A DNA stretch of 64,000 nt from Streptomyces sp. NBC_00250 (GTDB lineage: Bacteria; Actinomycetota; Actinomycetes; Streptomycetales; Streptomycetaceae). A program made the translations under genes and the position numbers. This document shows, piece by piece, positions 32,863 to 42,059 of this stretch. Each line of letters starts with the position of its first letter. The first letter of the stretch is position 1. The notes under the pieces are model-generated. The model did no database searches and was not told the origin of the DNA. It worked only from the letters and a program-made list of their open reading frames with translations. The DNA lies in contig NZ_CP108088.1 in the NCBI RefSeq assembly GCF_036192275.1, positions 6,573,501-6,637,500 of the forward strand. Direction: 5' to 3'.

Positions 32863-33873
32863 GTGGCGTCCCACCGCCGACCCGCCAGGGTCACCGTCCT
32901 CACCGCCGCCGCGGCCACCGCGGCGGCGTCCCTCGGGGCCGTCCCCGCGAGCGCCGACCCCGGGGCCGGACCCGCGGCCACCCGCGCCACGGTCGACCGG
33001 CTCTTCGAGGAGGCCGAGAAGGCCACGGAGGGCTACAACCGGGCGGACGAGAAGACGGACGCGCTGCGCCGGACGGTCTCCCAGGCCCAGGACAGCCTCG
33101 CCCGGGGCCAGGAGCGCATCAACCGCATGCGGGGCGCGCTCGGTTCGGTCGCCGGCGCCCAGTACCGCTCCGGCGGCATCGACCCGGCCATCGCCCTGCT
33201 GCTCTCCTCCGACCCGGACACCTACCTCGACCGGGCCTCCGCGCTCGACCGGCTCACCGCCCGGCAGGGCGTCGCGCTCGCCGAACTCCAGCGGGAGCAG
33301 CGCCGGCTGAAGCAGCAGCGGTCCGAGGCCCGTACGGCCCTGGTCGAGCTGGAGCGCAGCCGGGCCGAGGTCGCCCGGCACAAGCGCGTCGTCGAGGGCA
33401 AGCTCGCCGAGGCCCGCCGCGTGCTCGCCAGCCTCACCGTCGAGGAGCGCGCCGACTTCGACCGGGCATCGCGCTCCGGCGGGCGCGCGGAGGAACTCCC
33501 GCCCATGGCCGAGGCGCCCCCGGGTTCCTCCCGGGCGTCCGCCGCGGTGATCGCCGCCCGCAGCGCGATCGGCAAGCCGTACGTGTGGGGGGCGACCGGC
33601 CCCTCCGCCTTCGACTGCTCGGGCCTGATGGTCTGGTCGTACGGGCAGGCCGGGATCAGTCTGCCCCGCACCTCCTCCGCGCAGCGGTACGCGGGCCGTC
33701 AGGTGCCGCTCGCCCAGGCGCAGCCCGGTGACCTCGTCACCTACCGGGGCGATGCCAGCCACGTCGGGATCTACGCGGGCAACGGGCAGGTCATCCACGC
33801 CCCCTACCCGGGCGCGCGGGTGCGCTACGACCCGGTGAACATGATGTCGCACGTGACGGTGACCCGGGTCTGA
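32863..33873 (+). CDS. NlpC/P60 cell-wall endopeptidase (second copy)
   Basis: 336-residue paralogue of the preceding gene, with the same plan: signal peptide ending near PASADP, coiled coil (about 40-205) with the shared block AQYRSGGIDPA, and C-terminal NlpC/P60 domain with Cys in AFDCSGLMVW and His in ASHVGIYAG. GTG 32863 follows GGAG. The coiled coil is shorter and more Arg-rich than in the first copy, which suggests an old duplication. It has its own promoter and is not read through from the first copy. Confidence 0.95.
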   Translation: MASHRRPARVTVLTAAAATAAASLGAVPASADPGAGPAATRATVDRLFEEAEKATEGYNRADEKTDALRRTVSQAQDSLARGQERINRMRGALGSVAGAQYRSGGIDPAIALLLSSDPDTYLDRASALDRLTARQGVALAELQREQRRLKQQRSEARTALVELERSRAEVARHKRVVEGKLAEARRVLASLTVEERADFDRASRSGGRAEELPPMAEAPPGSSRASAAVIAARSAIGKPYVWGATGPSAFDCSGLMVWSYGQAGISLPRTSSAQRYAGRQVPLAQAQPGDLVTYRGDASHVGIYAGNGQVIHAPYPGARVRYDPVNMMSHVTVTRV

Positions 33874-33964
33874 GCCCGGCTGCCGGGCCCGGGCCGCCCC
33901 GGGCGCGGGGGCCGTCACCCGCACCGGGAGCCGGTCCCGCCGTTCCGACCGTACGATCGGAGGC

Positions 33965-35191
33965 GTGGCAGGTCAGGGGTGTGGAGCGCGGCGGTCGGCG
34001 ACGGCCTGCCTGCTGGCCCTGCTGCTCGCGCTCGTCGGGCTCGTCGGCTGCGGTACGGGGACCAGGCCCGCCGACACGGCGGCCCGGGAGATACAGGGGC
34101 TCCTCGACCGGCACGCCAGGGCGCTCCTCGACCGCGACCGGCCCGGCTACCTGGCCGCCGTCGACCCCGCGTACGCGCCGACCGCCCTGACCGTCTTCCG
34201 GCGGCTCGCGACGGTTCCCGTCGACGGCTGGACGTACCGGCTCACCGGGATCGACCGCACGGCCCCCGACCGCGTCACCGTCCGCGCCGAACTCGGCTAC
34301 CGGCTCAAGGGCCACGACAAGCGGCCCGTCACCGGCGACCGGGTCCTGAACCTGACCGAACGGGACGGACGCTGGTACGTGACCGGTGACCGTCCGGCGC
34401 AGGGCGCGCCCCGGCACCTCTGGGAGCAGGGCGACGTCGCCGCCGTCCGCGGCGCCCGCTCGCTCGTCCTCGGCGTCGGCCAGAAGCCCGAGCGGCTCCG
34501 GGAGATCGCCGCGGCCGCCGACCGGGCCGTCCCCGCCGTCTCCGCCGCCTGGCCCGCCGACTGGGCCCGGGAGGTGGTCGTCCTCGTCCCCGGCTCGCTG
34601 GAGGGGATGGGGGAGCTCCTCGGGGCACCCGGGACCTCCTACCGGGGCATCGCCGCCGTCACCACGGGGGAGACCCGGGGCGGTGCGGACGCGCCCGCGG
34701 ACCGGGTGATCGTCAACCCGGAGGCGTACGGGGTCCTCGGCGCGTTCGGCCGGCAGCTCGTCCTCACCCACGAGACCGTCCATGTCGCCACCCGCGCCGA
34801 CACCACCCCGTCGACCCCGGTCTGGCTCTCCGAGGGCTTCGCCGACTGGGTCGCCTACCGGGACGCCGGCCGCACCCCCGCCCAGGCCGCCCCCGAACTG
34901 GGCCGCGCCGTCCGCGCGGGCGAACTGCCCGCCCAGCTCCCGGAGGACCCCGACTTCGCCTTCGGCGGGGACGCCGAGGCGCTGGCCCGGGCGTACGAGG
35001 GCGGCTGGCTGGCCTGTGCGCTGATCGCGGACCGCTGGGGCGAGGCGGGACTGACGGACTTCTACCGGGCGGTGGGCGCGCACCCCGGCCGGGAGGGCGC
35101 GGTGGAGAAGGCCCTCCAGGAGGTGCTGGACACCACGCCCGGGGAGTTCACCGCCGACTGGCGCGCCTATCTGCGGGAGCGGCTCGGCTAG
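33965..35191 (+). CDS. Lipoprotein with HExxH metallopeptidase-like domain
   Basis: 408 residues from GTG 33965; TACGAT ends 7 bases upstream, so translation is probably leaderless. A lipobox LVGLVGC (Cys about 30) anchors it outside. Residues about 40-140 look like an NTF2-like beta domain. The C-terminal half is a gluzincin-like peptidase: zinc site HETVH (about 270) and the downstream Glu in LSEGFADWVAYRD. Substrate unknown. It ends in CTAG, where its stop and the stop of the opposite padR gene overlap. Confidence 0.85.
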   Translation: MAGQGCGARRSATACLLALLLALVGLVGCGTGTRPADTAAREIQGLLDRHARALLDRDRPGYLAAVDPAYAPTALTVFRRLATVPVDGWTYRLTGIDRTAPDRVTVRAELGYRLKGHDKRPVTGDRVLNLTERDGRWYVTGDRPAQGAPRHLWEQGDVAAVRGARSLVLGVGQKPERLREIAAAADRAVPAVSAAWPADWAREVVVLVPGSLEGMGELLGAPGTSYRGIAAVTTGETRGGADAPADRVIVNPEAYGVLGAFGRQLVLTHETVHVATRADTTPSTPVWLSEGFADWVAYRDAGRTPAQAAPELGRAVRAGELPAQLPEDPDFAFGGDAEALARAYEGGWLACALIADRWGEAGLTDFYRAVGAHPGREGAVEKALQEVLDTTPGEFTADWRAYLRERLG

Positions 35192-35730
35192 GCCGTGTCC
35201 CGGGAGGTGCCCTCCAGGGCGGCCAGTGCGTCCGTCAGCCAGGCCTTCTCGGCCGTGCCCGTCGCTCGGGCGATCCGCAGCATGCCCTGGCGGAAGAGGT
35301 CCGGCTCCCGCTCGACGCTGACCGGGGTTCCGCCCTCGTAGAAGAAGCTGGCCGGGGTGTTCAGGAACTCCTGGCGGCGGCGGAGGACGGCCGCCTGGTC
35401 CGCCGGGTCGGGGAGCCGGCCCAGGAAGGCGAGCAGGGTGAAGAAGCGCTGGCCGTCGGTGATCTCGGCGTCCTTGGGGGTGCGCAGCCGGGCGAGCAGG
35501 TCCCGGCGGCCCTCGGGGGTGAGGGAGAGGGTCCGGCGCGGGGCGGCGCTCGCGCCGGGCTCCGTCCGGCTGTCCACCAGGCCGTTCTTCACCAGGCGGT
35601 TGATCGCCGGGTAGAGGGCACCGTCGCTGACGGGGCGCACATGACCGCTGAGGCCGTTGATGCGTTCCTTCAGCTCGTACCCGTGCAGCGGCTTCTCGTC
35701 CAGGAAACCCAGGATCGACAGCTCCAGCAC
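35188..35730 (-). CDS. PadR-family transcriptional regulator
   Basis: 180 residues from GTG 35730; AAGGAGGA just upstream decides the start. The winged helix is at the N-terminus (ILGFLDEKPLHGYELKERI, SDGALYPAINRLVKNGLV), followed by a C-terminal dimerisation helix region of the PadR_C type. It is divergent from a MATE pump gene, with a 41-bp palindrome between them. It most likely represses itself and the pump and responds to a compound the pump exports. Confidence 0.94.
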   Translation of the reverse strand: MLELSILGFLDEKPLHGYELKERINGLSGHVRPVSDGALYPAINRLVKNGLVDSRTEPGASAAPRRTLSLTPEGRRDLLARLRTPKDAEITDGQRFFTLLAFLGRLPDPADQAAVLRRRQEFLNTPASFFYEGGTPVSVEREPDLFRQGMLRIARATGTAEKAWLTDALAALEGTSRDTA

Positions 35731-35776
35731 CGGGTGTCCTCCTTCACGGCTGTCGTCGGACCGGTCGCCATGGTAT

Positions 35777-35817
35777 CTCTTTTCGATGTGCCTCGATTCG
35801 AGGTACATCGAAAAGAG
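35777..35817. promoter_or_regulatory. PadR operator: 41-bp near-perfect palindrome
   Basis: 20-base arms (35777-35796 and 35798-35817) with one mismatch around a single T, in the padR-MATE intergenic region. Each arm contains TCGATGT and CCTCGA, so two dimers may bind in tandem. Confidence 0.75.
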
Positions 35818-35831
35818 GGGGATGCTTTCCT

Positions 35832-37160
35832 ATGTCCGCGCACCGCCGCACGCTCGTCCGGCTCGCCCGCCCGGTCTATCTCGAACTCCTGGCCGGAGTC
35901 GCCGCCGGCGTCATCAACATGGTCTGGGTCGCCCGGCTCGGCGGGGGCGCCGTCGCCGCCGTCGCGATCGCCACCAACGTCGAGAACCTGCTCCTCGGCG
36001 TCGTCCTCGTGGCCGGTTCCGGCACCACCGTGCTCGTCGCCCGCGCCCGCGGCGCCGACGACCCGGGCGCCGTCCGCGCCGCCGTCCGGGGCGCCGCCGC
36101 CCTCGGCGCCCTGCTGATACCACCCGTGGCCCTCGGCGGGTACCTGCTGCGCGACCCGCTCGCCGCCCTGCTGCTCGGCGGCCCGGACCACCCCGCCCAC
36201 GCCCTGGCCGTCGCCTACTTCGCGGTCTCGCTCCCCGGCACGGCCGTCTTCTTCGCCACGAACGTCCTCGACGGCATCCTCAAGGGCGCGGGCGACACCC
36301 GCACCCCCATGCGGCTCGCCTTCCTCGCCAACGGACTGATCCTCGTCCTCGACCCGCTGCTCATCCACGCGTACGGGGTGCAGGGCGCCGCCCTCGCCAC
36401 CGTCACCGGCCGGGCCGTCGCCCTCGCCGTCGGACTGCTCGCCCTGCGCCGCAACCCCCTGCTCAGGGCCGCCCGTGCCGCCCGCCGGGCCGAGCGGACC
36501 GCCGCCGCCCTGCGCCGGACCGCGGTCACCGGACTGCCGATGGGCGTCGACTTCGCCGTCCGGATGGCGGGGGCCCTCGCCCTCGTCTCCGTCGTGGCCC
36601 GGCTCGGTGTCACCGAGATCGCCGCCTACGGCATCGCCACCAAGGCCATGTACGTGGCGACCATGGCCTTCTACGCCGTCCGGCAGGCCGCCGCCATCCA
36701 CAGCGCCCATCTCCTCGGAGCGGGCCGCGACGAACGCCGGGCCGTCGGACGACAGGCCCTGCTGCTCGGCGGGGTGCTCGGCGCCGGCTCCGCGGGAGTG
36801 CTGCTCCTGGGCGCGGGACCCGTCATGCGGGCCTTCGGCGCCGAGCCCGCCGTGGCGGATGCGGGCGCGCTCTTCCTGCGCTGCCTCGGCCCCTATCTGC
36901 TGCTCATGGCCGGATACATCGCGCTCGCCGGGGTCTTCGAGGGCACCGGGGCGAGCCCGTACCTCGCCCGGATCACCGTCGCGGGCGTCCTGGTCCAGCT
37001 GCCGCTCGCGTACGGCCTCTCAGGTCTCGGACTGCCCGGGATCTGCCTGGCCATGGCCCTCGCCATGGCGGCCCAGTGCGCGGCACTGGGACTGCTGCAC
37101 CGCCGTACCGTCGGCGCCCCTCAGCGCGAGCCGGACAGCGCCTTCTCGCGCTCCGGCTGA
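35832..37160 (+). CDS. MATE-family efflux protein
   Basis: 442-residue multidrug/toxin extrusion protein with 12 predicted hydrophobic helices in two similar halves. Family motifs: the N-half GVINMVWVARLGGGAVAAVAI and ILKGAGDTRTPM after helix 4, and the C-half FEGTGASPYLARITV. ATG 35832 follows AGAGGGGG. It is divergent from padR and probably repressed by it. Its last 40 bases overlap the 3' end of the GT87 gene on the other strand. Confidence 0.93.
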   Translation: MSAHRRTLVRLARPVYLELLAGVAAGVINMVWVARLGGGAVAAVAIATNVENLLLGVVLVAGSGTTVLVARARGADDPGAVRAAVRGAAALGALLIPPVALGGYLLRDPLAALLLGGPDHPAHALAVAYFAVSLPGTAVFFATNVLDGILKGAGDTRTPMRLAFLANGLILVLDPLLIHAYGVQGAALATVTGRAVALAVGLLALRRNPLLRAARAARRAERTAAALRRTAVTGLPMGVDFAVRMAGALALVSVVARLGVTEIAAYGIATKAMYVATMAFYAVRQAAAIHSAHLLGAGRDERRAVGRQALLLGGVLGAGSAGVLLLGAGPVMRAFGAEPAVADAGALFLRCLGPYLLLMAGYIALAGVFEGTGASPYLARITVAGVLVQLPLAYGLSGLGLPGICLAMALAMAAQCAALGLLHRRTVGAPQREPDSAFSRSG

Positions 37161-38398
37161 GTCGCCTGCGCGGGCACGACCGCGGACCCGGTGAGACGGG
37201 GCTCCGTCACCGTCTGCTGCCACAGGATCCGGCAGGCGATGAGCGTGGCCGCGATCAGCAGACCGTTCCGGGTGAACAGCACCGCGATGCCCAGCGGATC
37301 GCTCCTGGTCACGTGGGAGAACCACACCGGGAACTCGAACTGCGTCACCGCCGCCGCCCACACGATCAGATGCGCCGGCCGCTCCATCCGGCTCGACCGG
37401 TACGCGAGACACACCGCCGCCAGACCGACCAGCCACAGCATGTACTGCGGGGACAGCACCCGGCTCGTCGTGGTGAAGAGCAGCACCGCCACGAAGCCCG
37501 CGTCGGCGACCGTCGACGAGGTGAAGCGGCGTGCCTTGAACCGCCAGAGCAGCAGCCAGCCGAAGGCGGCGAAGGTGAGGACCATCGCGGCCGTCGAGAC
37601 GGTGGAGACGTACGGGCCGAGGAACTCGATCGAGCCGTAGTTCATCTGCGCCTCGCCGCTCCAGCCGAAGTGCCGGGCCACGTGGAAGACCATCGCGCCC
37701 AGCGACTCGACCTCGGTGCCCCGGTCGCGCTGGAAGGAGAGGAAGGCGAGCGCGCCCGGCATCCACAGCACGCAGAACAGCAGCACCGCGGCCGCCGCGC
37801 CCACCGCCACGGGCCAGGAGCGGAAGGTCGCCCTGCCCTTCGGGGTGCCCGCGAGCAGCAGCACCGGCCACACCTTCAGGACCGCACCGAAGCCCGCGAG
37901 AGCGCCCAGGACGCGCGGGCTCCGGCCGGCCGCGAGTATCGCCGCCACCGCGACGGCGGTCACCATCACGTCGTACCGGGCGTACACGGTCGGGCCGAGC
38001 AGGGCGACGCCCGCGATCCAGATCCAGGCACCGCGCGGCGAGCGGCCGGCCCGGCGGCCCGTGTGCAGGAGCAGCCCGAAGACGAGCGCGTCACAGAGGA
38101 AGGCGAGGACGAAGAAGGCGGCCGAGTAGCCGAGGAAGGGCAGCAGCCCCGGGGCGAGGATCGCGAACGCGGCGGCCGGCGGGTACTGCCAGGTCACGTC
38201 GTCCAGCGGATACGTGCCCGTCCGCAGGACCTCGTACCAGCCCTGGTAGATGTTCTCGATGTCGAACGTGATGTCCGGTCCGGGGATCACCACGACCTTG
38301 AAGACGCACAGCAGCAGGATGACCCGGGTCAGGGCCCAGAGGCCGACCGGCAGTCGCAGACCCGTGCGTGACCACTTCCCCACTGCGCCCGTCATCAC
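37121..38398 (-). CDS. GT87-family (DUF2029) membrane glycosyltransferase
   Basis: 425 residues with 10-12 hydrophobic helices. The GT-C fold uses polyprenyl-phosphate sugars. Helix-1 loop acid residues are in PDITFDIENIYQGWY, and the loop LDDVTWQYPPAAAF resembles the conserved acceptor region. The GT87 family includes mycobacterial PimE, which adds mannose to phosphatidylinositol mannosides. The start is GTG 38398 or ATG 38395, with AAGGACGAG upstream. It is divergent from a PimB-like mannosyltransferase gene, which supports a role in the same glycolipid path. The 3' end overlaps the MATE gene. Confidence 0.85.
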   Translation of the reverse strand: MMTGAVGKWSRTGLRLPVGLWALTRVILLLCVFKVVVIPGPDITFDIENIYQGWYEVLRTGTYPLDDVTWQYPPAAAFAILAPGLLPFLGYSAAFFVLAFLCDALVFGLLLHTGRRAGRSPRGAWIWIAGVALLGPTVYARYDVMVTAVAVAAILAAGRSPRVLGALAGFGAVLKVWPVLLLAGTPKGRATFRSWPVAVGAAAAVLLFCVLWMPGALAFLSFQRDRGTEVESLGAMVFHVARHFGWSGEAQMNYGSIEFLGPYVSTVSTAAMVLTFAAFGWLLLWRFKARRFTSSTVADAGFVAVLLFTTTSRVLSPQYMLWLVGLAAVCLAYRSSRMERPAHLIVWAAAVTQFEFPVWFSHVTRSDPLGIAVLFTRNGLLIAATLIACRILWQQTVTEPRLTGSAVVPAQATQPEREKALSGSR

Positions 38399-38483
38399 TG
38401 TCTCGTCCTTGTCCTGTCGGCCCGCTCACGCGGGGGAGTGGTGGTGCTGGGCGGTGGGTGCGCTCGCGGTAGATTCGGCCACG

Positions 38484-39626
38484 ATGCACAAGACCCTGAT
38501 CGTAACCAACGACTTCCCGCCGCGTCCCGGCGGAATCCAGGCCTTCCTGCACAACATGGCCCTCCGCCTGGATCCCGAACAGATCGTGGTCTACGCCTCC
38601 ACCTGGAAGCGCAGCCGCGAAGGGGCCGAGGCGACGGCCGCGTTCGACGCCGAACAGCCTTTCACGGTCGTCCGGGATCGCACCACCATGCTGTTGCCCA
38701 CACCTCGGGTCACCGCCCGTGCCACCGCGCTCCTGCGCGAGCACGGCTGCGAGTCCGTGTGGTTCGGCGCGGCCGCGCCGCTCGGCCTGATGGCCCCCGC
38801 GCTGCGCAGGGCCGGCGCGCGGCGACTCGTCGCCACCACGCACGGCCACGAGGCGGGCTGGGCCCAGCTGCCCGCCTCCCGGCAGCTGCTGCGGCGGATC
38901 GGCGAGGGCACGGACACGATCACCTACCTCGGCGAGTACACCCGCTCCCGGATCGCCGCGGCCCTCACGCCGGCCGCCGCGGACCGGATGACGCAGCTCC
39001 CGCCGGGTGTCGACGAGAAGACCTTCCACCCCGACTCGGGCGGCGCGGAGGTCCGCGCCCGCCTCGGGCTCAGCGACCGCCCCGTGGTCGTCTGTGTCTC
39101 CCGGCTCGTCCCGCGCAAGGGCCAGGACACCCTGATCCGGGCCATGCCGCAGATCCTGCGCCATGTGCCGGACGCGGTCCTCCTGATCGTCGGCGGCGGC
39201 CCGTACGAGAAGGACCTGCACCGTCTCGCCGCCGAGACCGGGGTGGCCGGATCCGTACGCTTCACCGGCGCCGTCCCCTGGTCGGAGCTGCCCGCCCACT
39301 ACGGAGCCGGTGACGTCTTCGCCATGCCCTGCCGCACCCGGCGCGGCGGCCTCGACGTCGAGGGCCTCGGCATCGTCTACCTGGAGGCTTCCGCGACCGG
39401 CCTTCCCGTCGTCGCGGGCGACTCGGGCGGAGCCCCCGACGCGGTCCTCGACGGCGAGACCGGCTGGGTCGTCCGCGGCGAGTCCGCCGAGGACACCGCC
39501 GACCGCGTCACCACCCTCCTCCTCGACCCGGAACTCCGCGCCCGCATGGGCGAGCGGGGCCGGGCCTGGGTCGAGGAGAAGTGGCGCTGGGACCTCCTCG
39601 CGGAGCGGCTCAGGGAGCTGCTGTAG
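38484..39626 (+). CDS. pimB: GT4 mannosyltransferase, PimB-like
   Basis: 380-residue GT-B enzyme that closely resembles actinobacterial PimB', which transfers the second mannose from GDP-mannose to phosphatidylinositol monomannoside. Motifs: VTNDFPPRPGGIQ at the N-terminus, VWFGAAAPL, THGHEAGW, SRLVPRKGQDTL for the nucleotide phosphate and the E-x7-E region DVEGLGIVYLEAS. ATG 38484 has TAGATT ending 8 bases upstream and no Shine-Dalgarno, so it is probably leaderless. Its end overlaps the small lipoprotein gene by 17 bases. Confidence 0.85.
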   Translation: MHKTLIVTNDFPPRPGGIQAFLHNMALRLDPEQIVVYASTWKRSREGAEATAAFDAEQPFTVVRDRTTMLLPTPRVTARATALLREHGCESVWFGAAAPLGLMAPALRRAGARRLVATTHGHEAGWAQLPASRQLLRRIGEGTDTITYLGEYTRSRIAAALTPAAADRMTQLPPGVDEKTFHPDSGGAEVRARLGLSDRPVVVCVSRLVPRKGQDTLIRAMPQILRHVPDAVLLIVGGGPYEKDLHRLAAETGVAGSVRFTGAVPWSELPAHYGAGDVFAMPCRTRRGGLDVEGLGIVYLEASATGLPVVAGDSGGAPDAVLDGETGWVVRGESAEDTADRVTTLLLDPELRARMGERGRAWVEEKWRWDLLAERLRELL

Positions 39627-40137
39627 CGGTCGGCTTCCGTGTCATGACGTAGGTGCTGCCGGAGTCGGGGTCGCCGAAGAAGAAGAACAGGACGGGTGCC
39701 CGCCGCTCGTCGCGGTCCACGAAGAAGCGCCAGGCGTAGGCCGTGGGCGCGTCCGAGGCGGTCGGCAGGGGCGGCTGCGCGTCGGTGCGCGTCTCGACCT
39801 TCGTGCGGGCGGTGAGCTCCAGGCGCACCCGCTGGCCGTCGGCGGTGTCGGCGAGGGACCAGCTGCCCGTGCCGGAGAGCCGCCAGCCCTCGTCGAACGC
39901 GAAGTCCTGGCCGTCGAGCCGGGTGACGGTCGCCGTGCCGTCCGGGCGCAGCGTCATCGAGGTGCCCTCGGTGGACTCCCAGGCCCCGGCGATCTCGGAC
40001 GTCGTGGCGTCGTGGACGCCCGTCCCCCCGTAGTACTGGGCCGGGCCGGCGAAGCAGCCGGTCAGGGCGGTGAGCAGGGCCACCACCGCGCCGTATCGCC
40101 GGAGCCGGCGGAGCGCGTTTCCCCTCGTGATCTTCAT
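39610..40137 (-). CDS. Small secreted lipoprotein, unknown function
   Basis: 175 residues from ATG 40137. A signal with lipobox LTALTGC (Cys about 28) is followed by a beta-rich domain (about 45-150). It contains GTGSWSLAD and alternating polar/hydrophobic strands, reminiscent of lipocalin-like or DUF-type lipoproteins. No catalytic motif is visible. It lies tail to tail with pimB, overlapping 17 bases. Confidence 0.8.
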   Translation of the reverse strand: MKITRGNALRRLRRYGAVVALLTALTGCFAGPAQYYGGTGVHDATTSEIAGAWESTEGTSMTLRPDGTATVTRLDGQDFAFDEGWRLSGTGSWSLADTADGQRVRLELTARTKVETRTDAQPPLPTASDAPTAYAWRFFVDRDERRAPVLFFFFGDPDSGSTYVMTRKPTATAAP

Positions 40138-40200
40138 GGGGGCATCCTGTCACGGGGAATTGAACACGTTCAAGGCCGAGGTGTGGCGAGAATGCGCAAA

Positions 40201-40242
40201 CGGCCGGAGGCCCGGGGCGAGCTCGCCCCGGGCCTCCGGCCG
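40201..40242 (-). terminator. Terminator of the acyl-CoA ligase gene (perfect palindrome)
   Basis: 42-base perfect palindrome, 21 bases after the ligase stop; forms a 19-bp stem with GC-rich arms. No T-run follows. Confidence 0.75.
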
Positions 40243-40262
40243 TACGTACGTGACGTCCGGGA

Positions 40263-42059
40263 TCAACCCCGGTAGATCGCCTCGATCTCGTCCGCGAAGT
40301 CCTTCGCCACCACGTTCCGCTTCAGCTTCAGGGACGGGGTGATGTGGCCCGCCTCCTCCGTGAACTGGGCCGGGAGGATGCGGAACTTGCGGACCGACTC
40401 CGCCTTGGAGACCGCCGCGTTGCCGTCGTCGATCGCGCGCTGGACCTCCGCCACCAGGTCCGCGTCGTCGCGGAGGGTGACCGCCGTCGAACCCGCCGGC
40501 TTGCCGTGCTCGGCGGCCCAGCGGCCCAGGAACTCCTCGTCGATCGTGACGAGCGCGCCCACGAACGGACGCCCGTCGCCGACCACCATGCACTCCGCGA
40601 CCAGCGCGTGCGCCCGGATCCGGTCCTCGATGACCGCCGGGGCGACGTTCTTGCCGCCCGCCGTCACCAGGATCTCCTTCTTCCGGCCGGTGATCGCGAG
40701 GTAGCCGTCCTCGTCGAGGGTGCCGATGTCACCCGTGTGGAACCAGCCGTCCGCCAGCGCCTCGGCCGTCGCCGTCGGGTTGTTCCAGTACTCCGTGAAG
40801 ATGTGCTCGCCGTGCAGCAGCACCTCGCCGTCGTCGGCGATCCGCACCACCGAACCCGGCAGCGGCTGACCGACCGTGCCGATCTTCTGCCGGTCCCACG
40901 GGTTGAACGCCGTCGCCGCGCACGACTCCGTCAGGCCGTAGCCCTCCAGGACCGTGAAGCCGATGCCCCGGAAGAAGTGACCGAGCCGCTCACCCAGCGG
41001 CGCGCCGCCCGAGATCGCGTACTCGCCACGGCCGCCGAGCACCGCCCGCAGCTTGCTGAAGACCAGCTTGTCGAAGATCTTGTGCTTCAGCTTGAGGCCG
41101 AAGGACGGGCCCTGCGGGGTGCTCAGCGCCCTGCTGTACGCGATCGCCGTGTGCGCGGCCTTGTCGAAGATCTTGCCCTTGCCGTCGGCCTGCGCCTTGG
41201 CCCGAGCCGAGTTGTAGACCTTCTCGAAGACCCGGGGCACGCCCAGGATCAGCGTCGGCCGGAACGAGGCCAGCTCGTCCGTGAGGTTCTTGATGTCCGG
41301 GACGCAGCCCAGCCGGATCGGCGCCATCACCGACGCGATCTCGACGAGCCGCCCGAAGACGTGCGCGGCCGGCAGGAACAGCAGCACCGAACACTCGCCC
41401 GTACGGAAGAGGGGCTTCAGGCGCGCCACCACGTTGCCGCACTCGGCGAAGAAGGCCCGGTGGGTCAGGACGCAGCCCTTGGGGCGGCCCGTCGTGCCGG
41501 AGGTGTAGACGATCGTCGCCGGGTCGTCCGCGTTCGCCGCCGACATGCGCTCGTCGAGCAGCTCGTCGGAGACGTCCGAGCCGGCCGCGGTCAGCTGCGC
41601 GACCGCGTCGTCCTCGATCTGCCAGACGCCCTTGAGCTCCGGCAGGTTCGCCCGCACGGACTCGACGGACTCCTGGTGCGCCCCGCTCTCGACGAGCGCG
41701 AGCGTCGCGTCCGAGTCGCCGAGGATCCACTGGATCTGCTCCGGCGAGCTGGTCTCGTACACGGGAACGGTCACGCCGCCCGCGCTCCAGATCGCGAAGT
41801 CGAGGAGGACCCACTCGTAACGCGTACGCGACAGCAGCGCGACCCGGTCGCCCGGCTCGACACCGGCCGCGATCAGGCCCTTGGCGGCCCCGCGGACCTC
41901 CGCGAGGAACTGTGTCGCGGTCACATCCGTCCACACGCCGTCGACCTTGCGGCCCATGACGGCGACGTCTGGGTGCTGGGAGGCGTTGCGGCGGATGAGA
42001 TCCGTCAGGTTGCCGTCCGCGGGGACCTCGTACAGGGCCGGAAGGCTGAACTCGCGCAA
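40263..42059 (-). CDS. Long-chain fatty-acid-CoA ligase (AMP-forming)
   Basis: 598-residue ANL-superfamily enzyme that activates fatty acids through acyl-AMP. The start is TTG 42059 with GAGGAG upstream. Core motifs: P-loop YTSGTTGRPKG (about 182), A5 GYGLTES (about 357), A7 DGWFHTGDIG (about 443) and the A8 hinge with Lys ITGRKKEILVTAGGKN. The C-terminal Lys of A10 lies in SLKLKRNVV. It may feed fatty acids to beta-oxidation or to lipid synthesis. It stands alone and ends at a strong hairpin. Confidence 0.95.
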   Translation of the reverse strand: MREFSLPALYEVPADGNLTDLIRRNASQHPDVAVMGRKVDGVWTDVTATQFLAEVRGAAKGLIAAGVEPGDRVALLSRTRYEWVLLDFAIWSAGGVTVPVYETSSPEQIQWILGDSDATLALVESGAHQESVESVRANLPELKGVWQIEDDAVAQLTAAGSDVSDELLDERMSAANADDPATIVYTSGTTGRPKGCVLTHRAFFAECGNVVARLKPLFRTGECSVLLFLPAAHVFGRLVEIASVMAPIRLGCVPDIKNLTDELASFRPTLILGVPRVFEKVYNSARAKAQADGKGKIFDKAAHTAIAYSRALSTPQGPSFGLKLKHKIFDKLVFSKLRAVLGGRGEYAISGGAPLGERLGHFFRGIGFTVLEGYGLTESCAATAFNPWDRQKIGTVGQPLPGSVVRIADDGEVLLHGEHIFTEYWNNPTATAEALADGWFHTGDIGTLDEDGYLAITGRKKEILVTAGGKNVAPAVIEDRIRAHALVAECMVVGDGRPFVGALVTIDEEFLGRWAAEHGKPAGSTAVTLRDDADLVAEVQRAIDDGNAAVSKAESVRKFRILPAQFTEEAGHITPSLKLKRNVVAKDFADEIEAIYRG

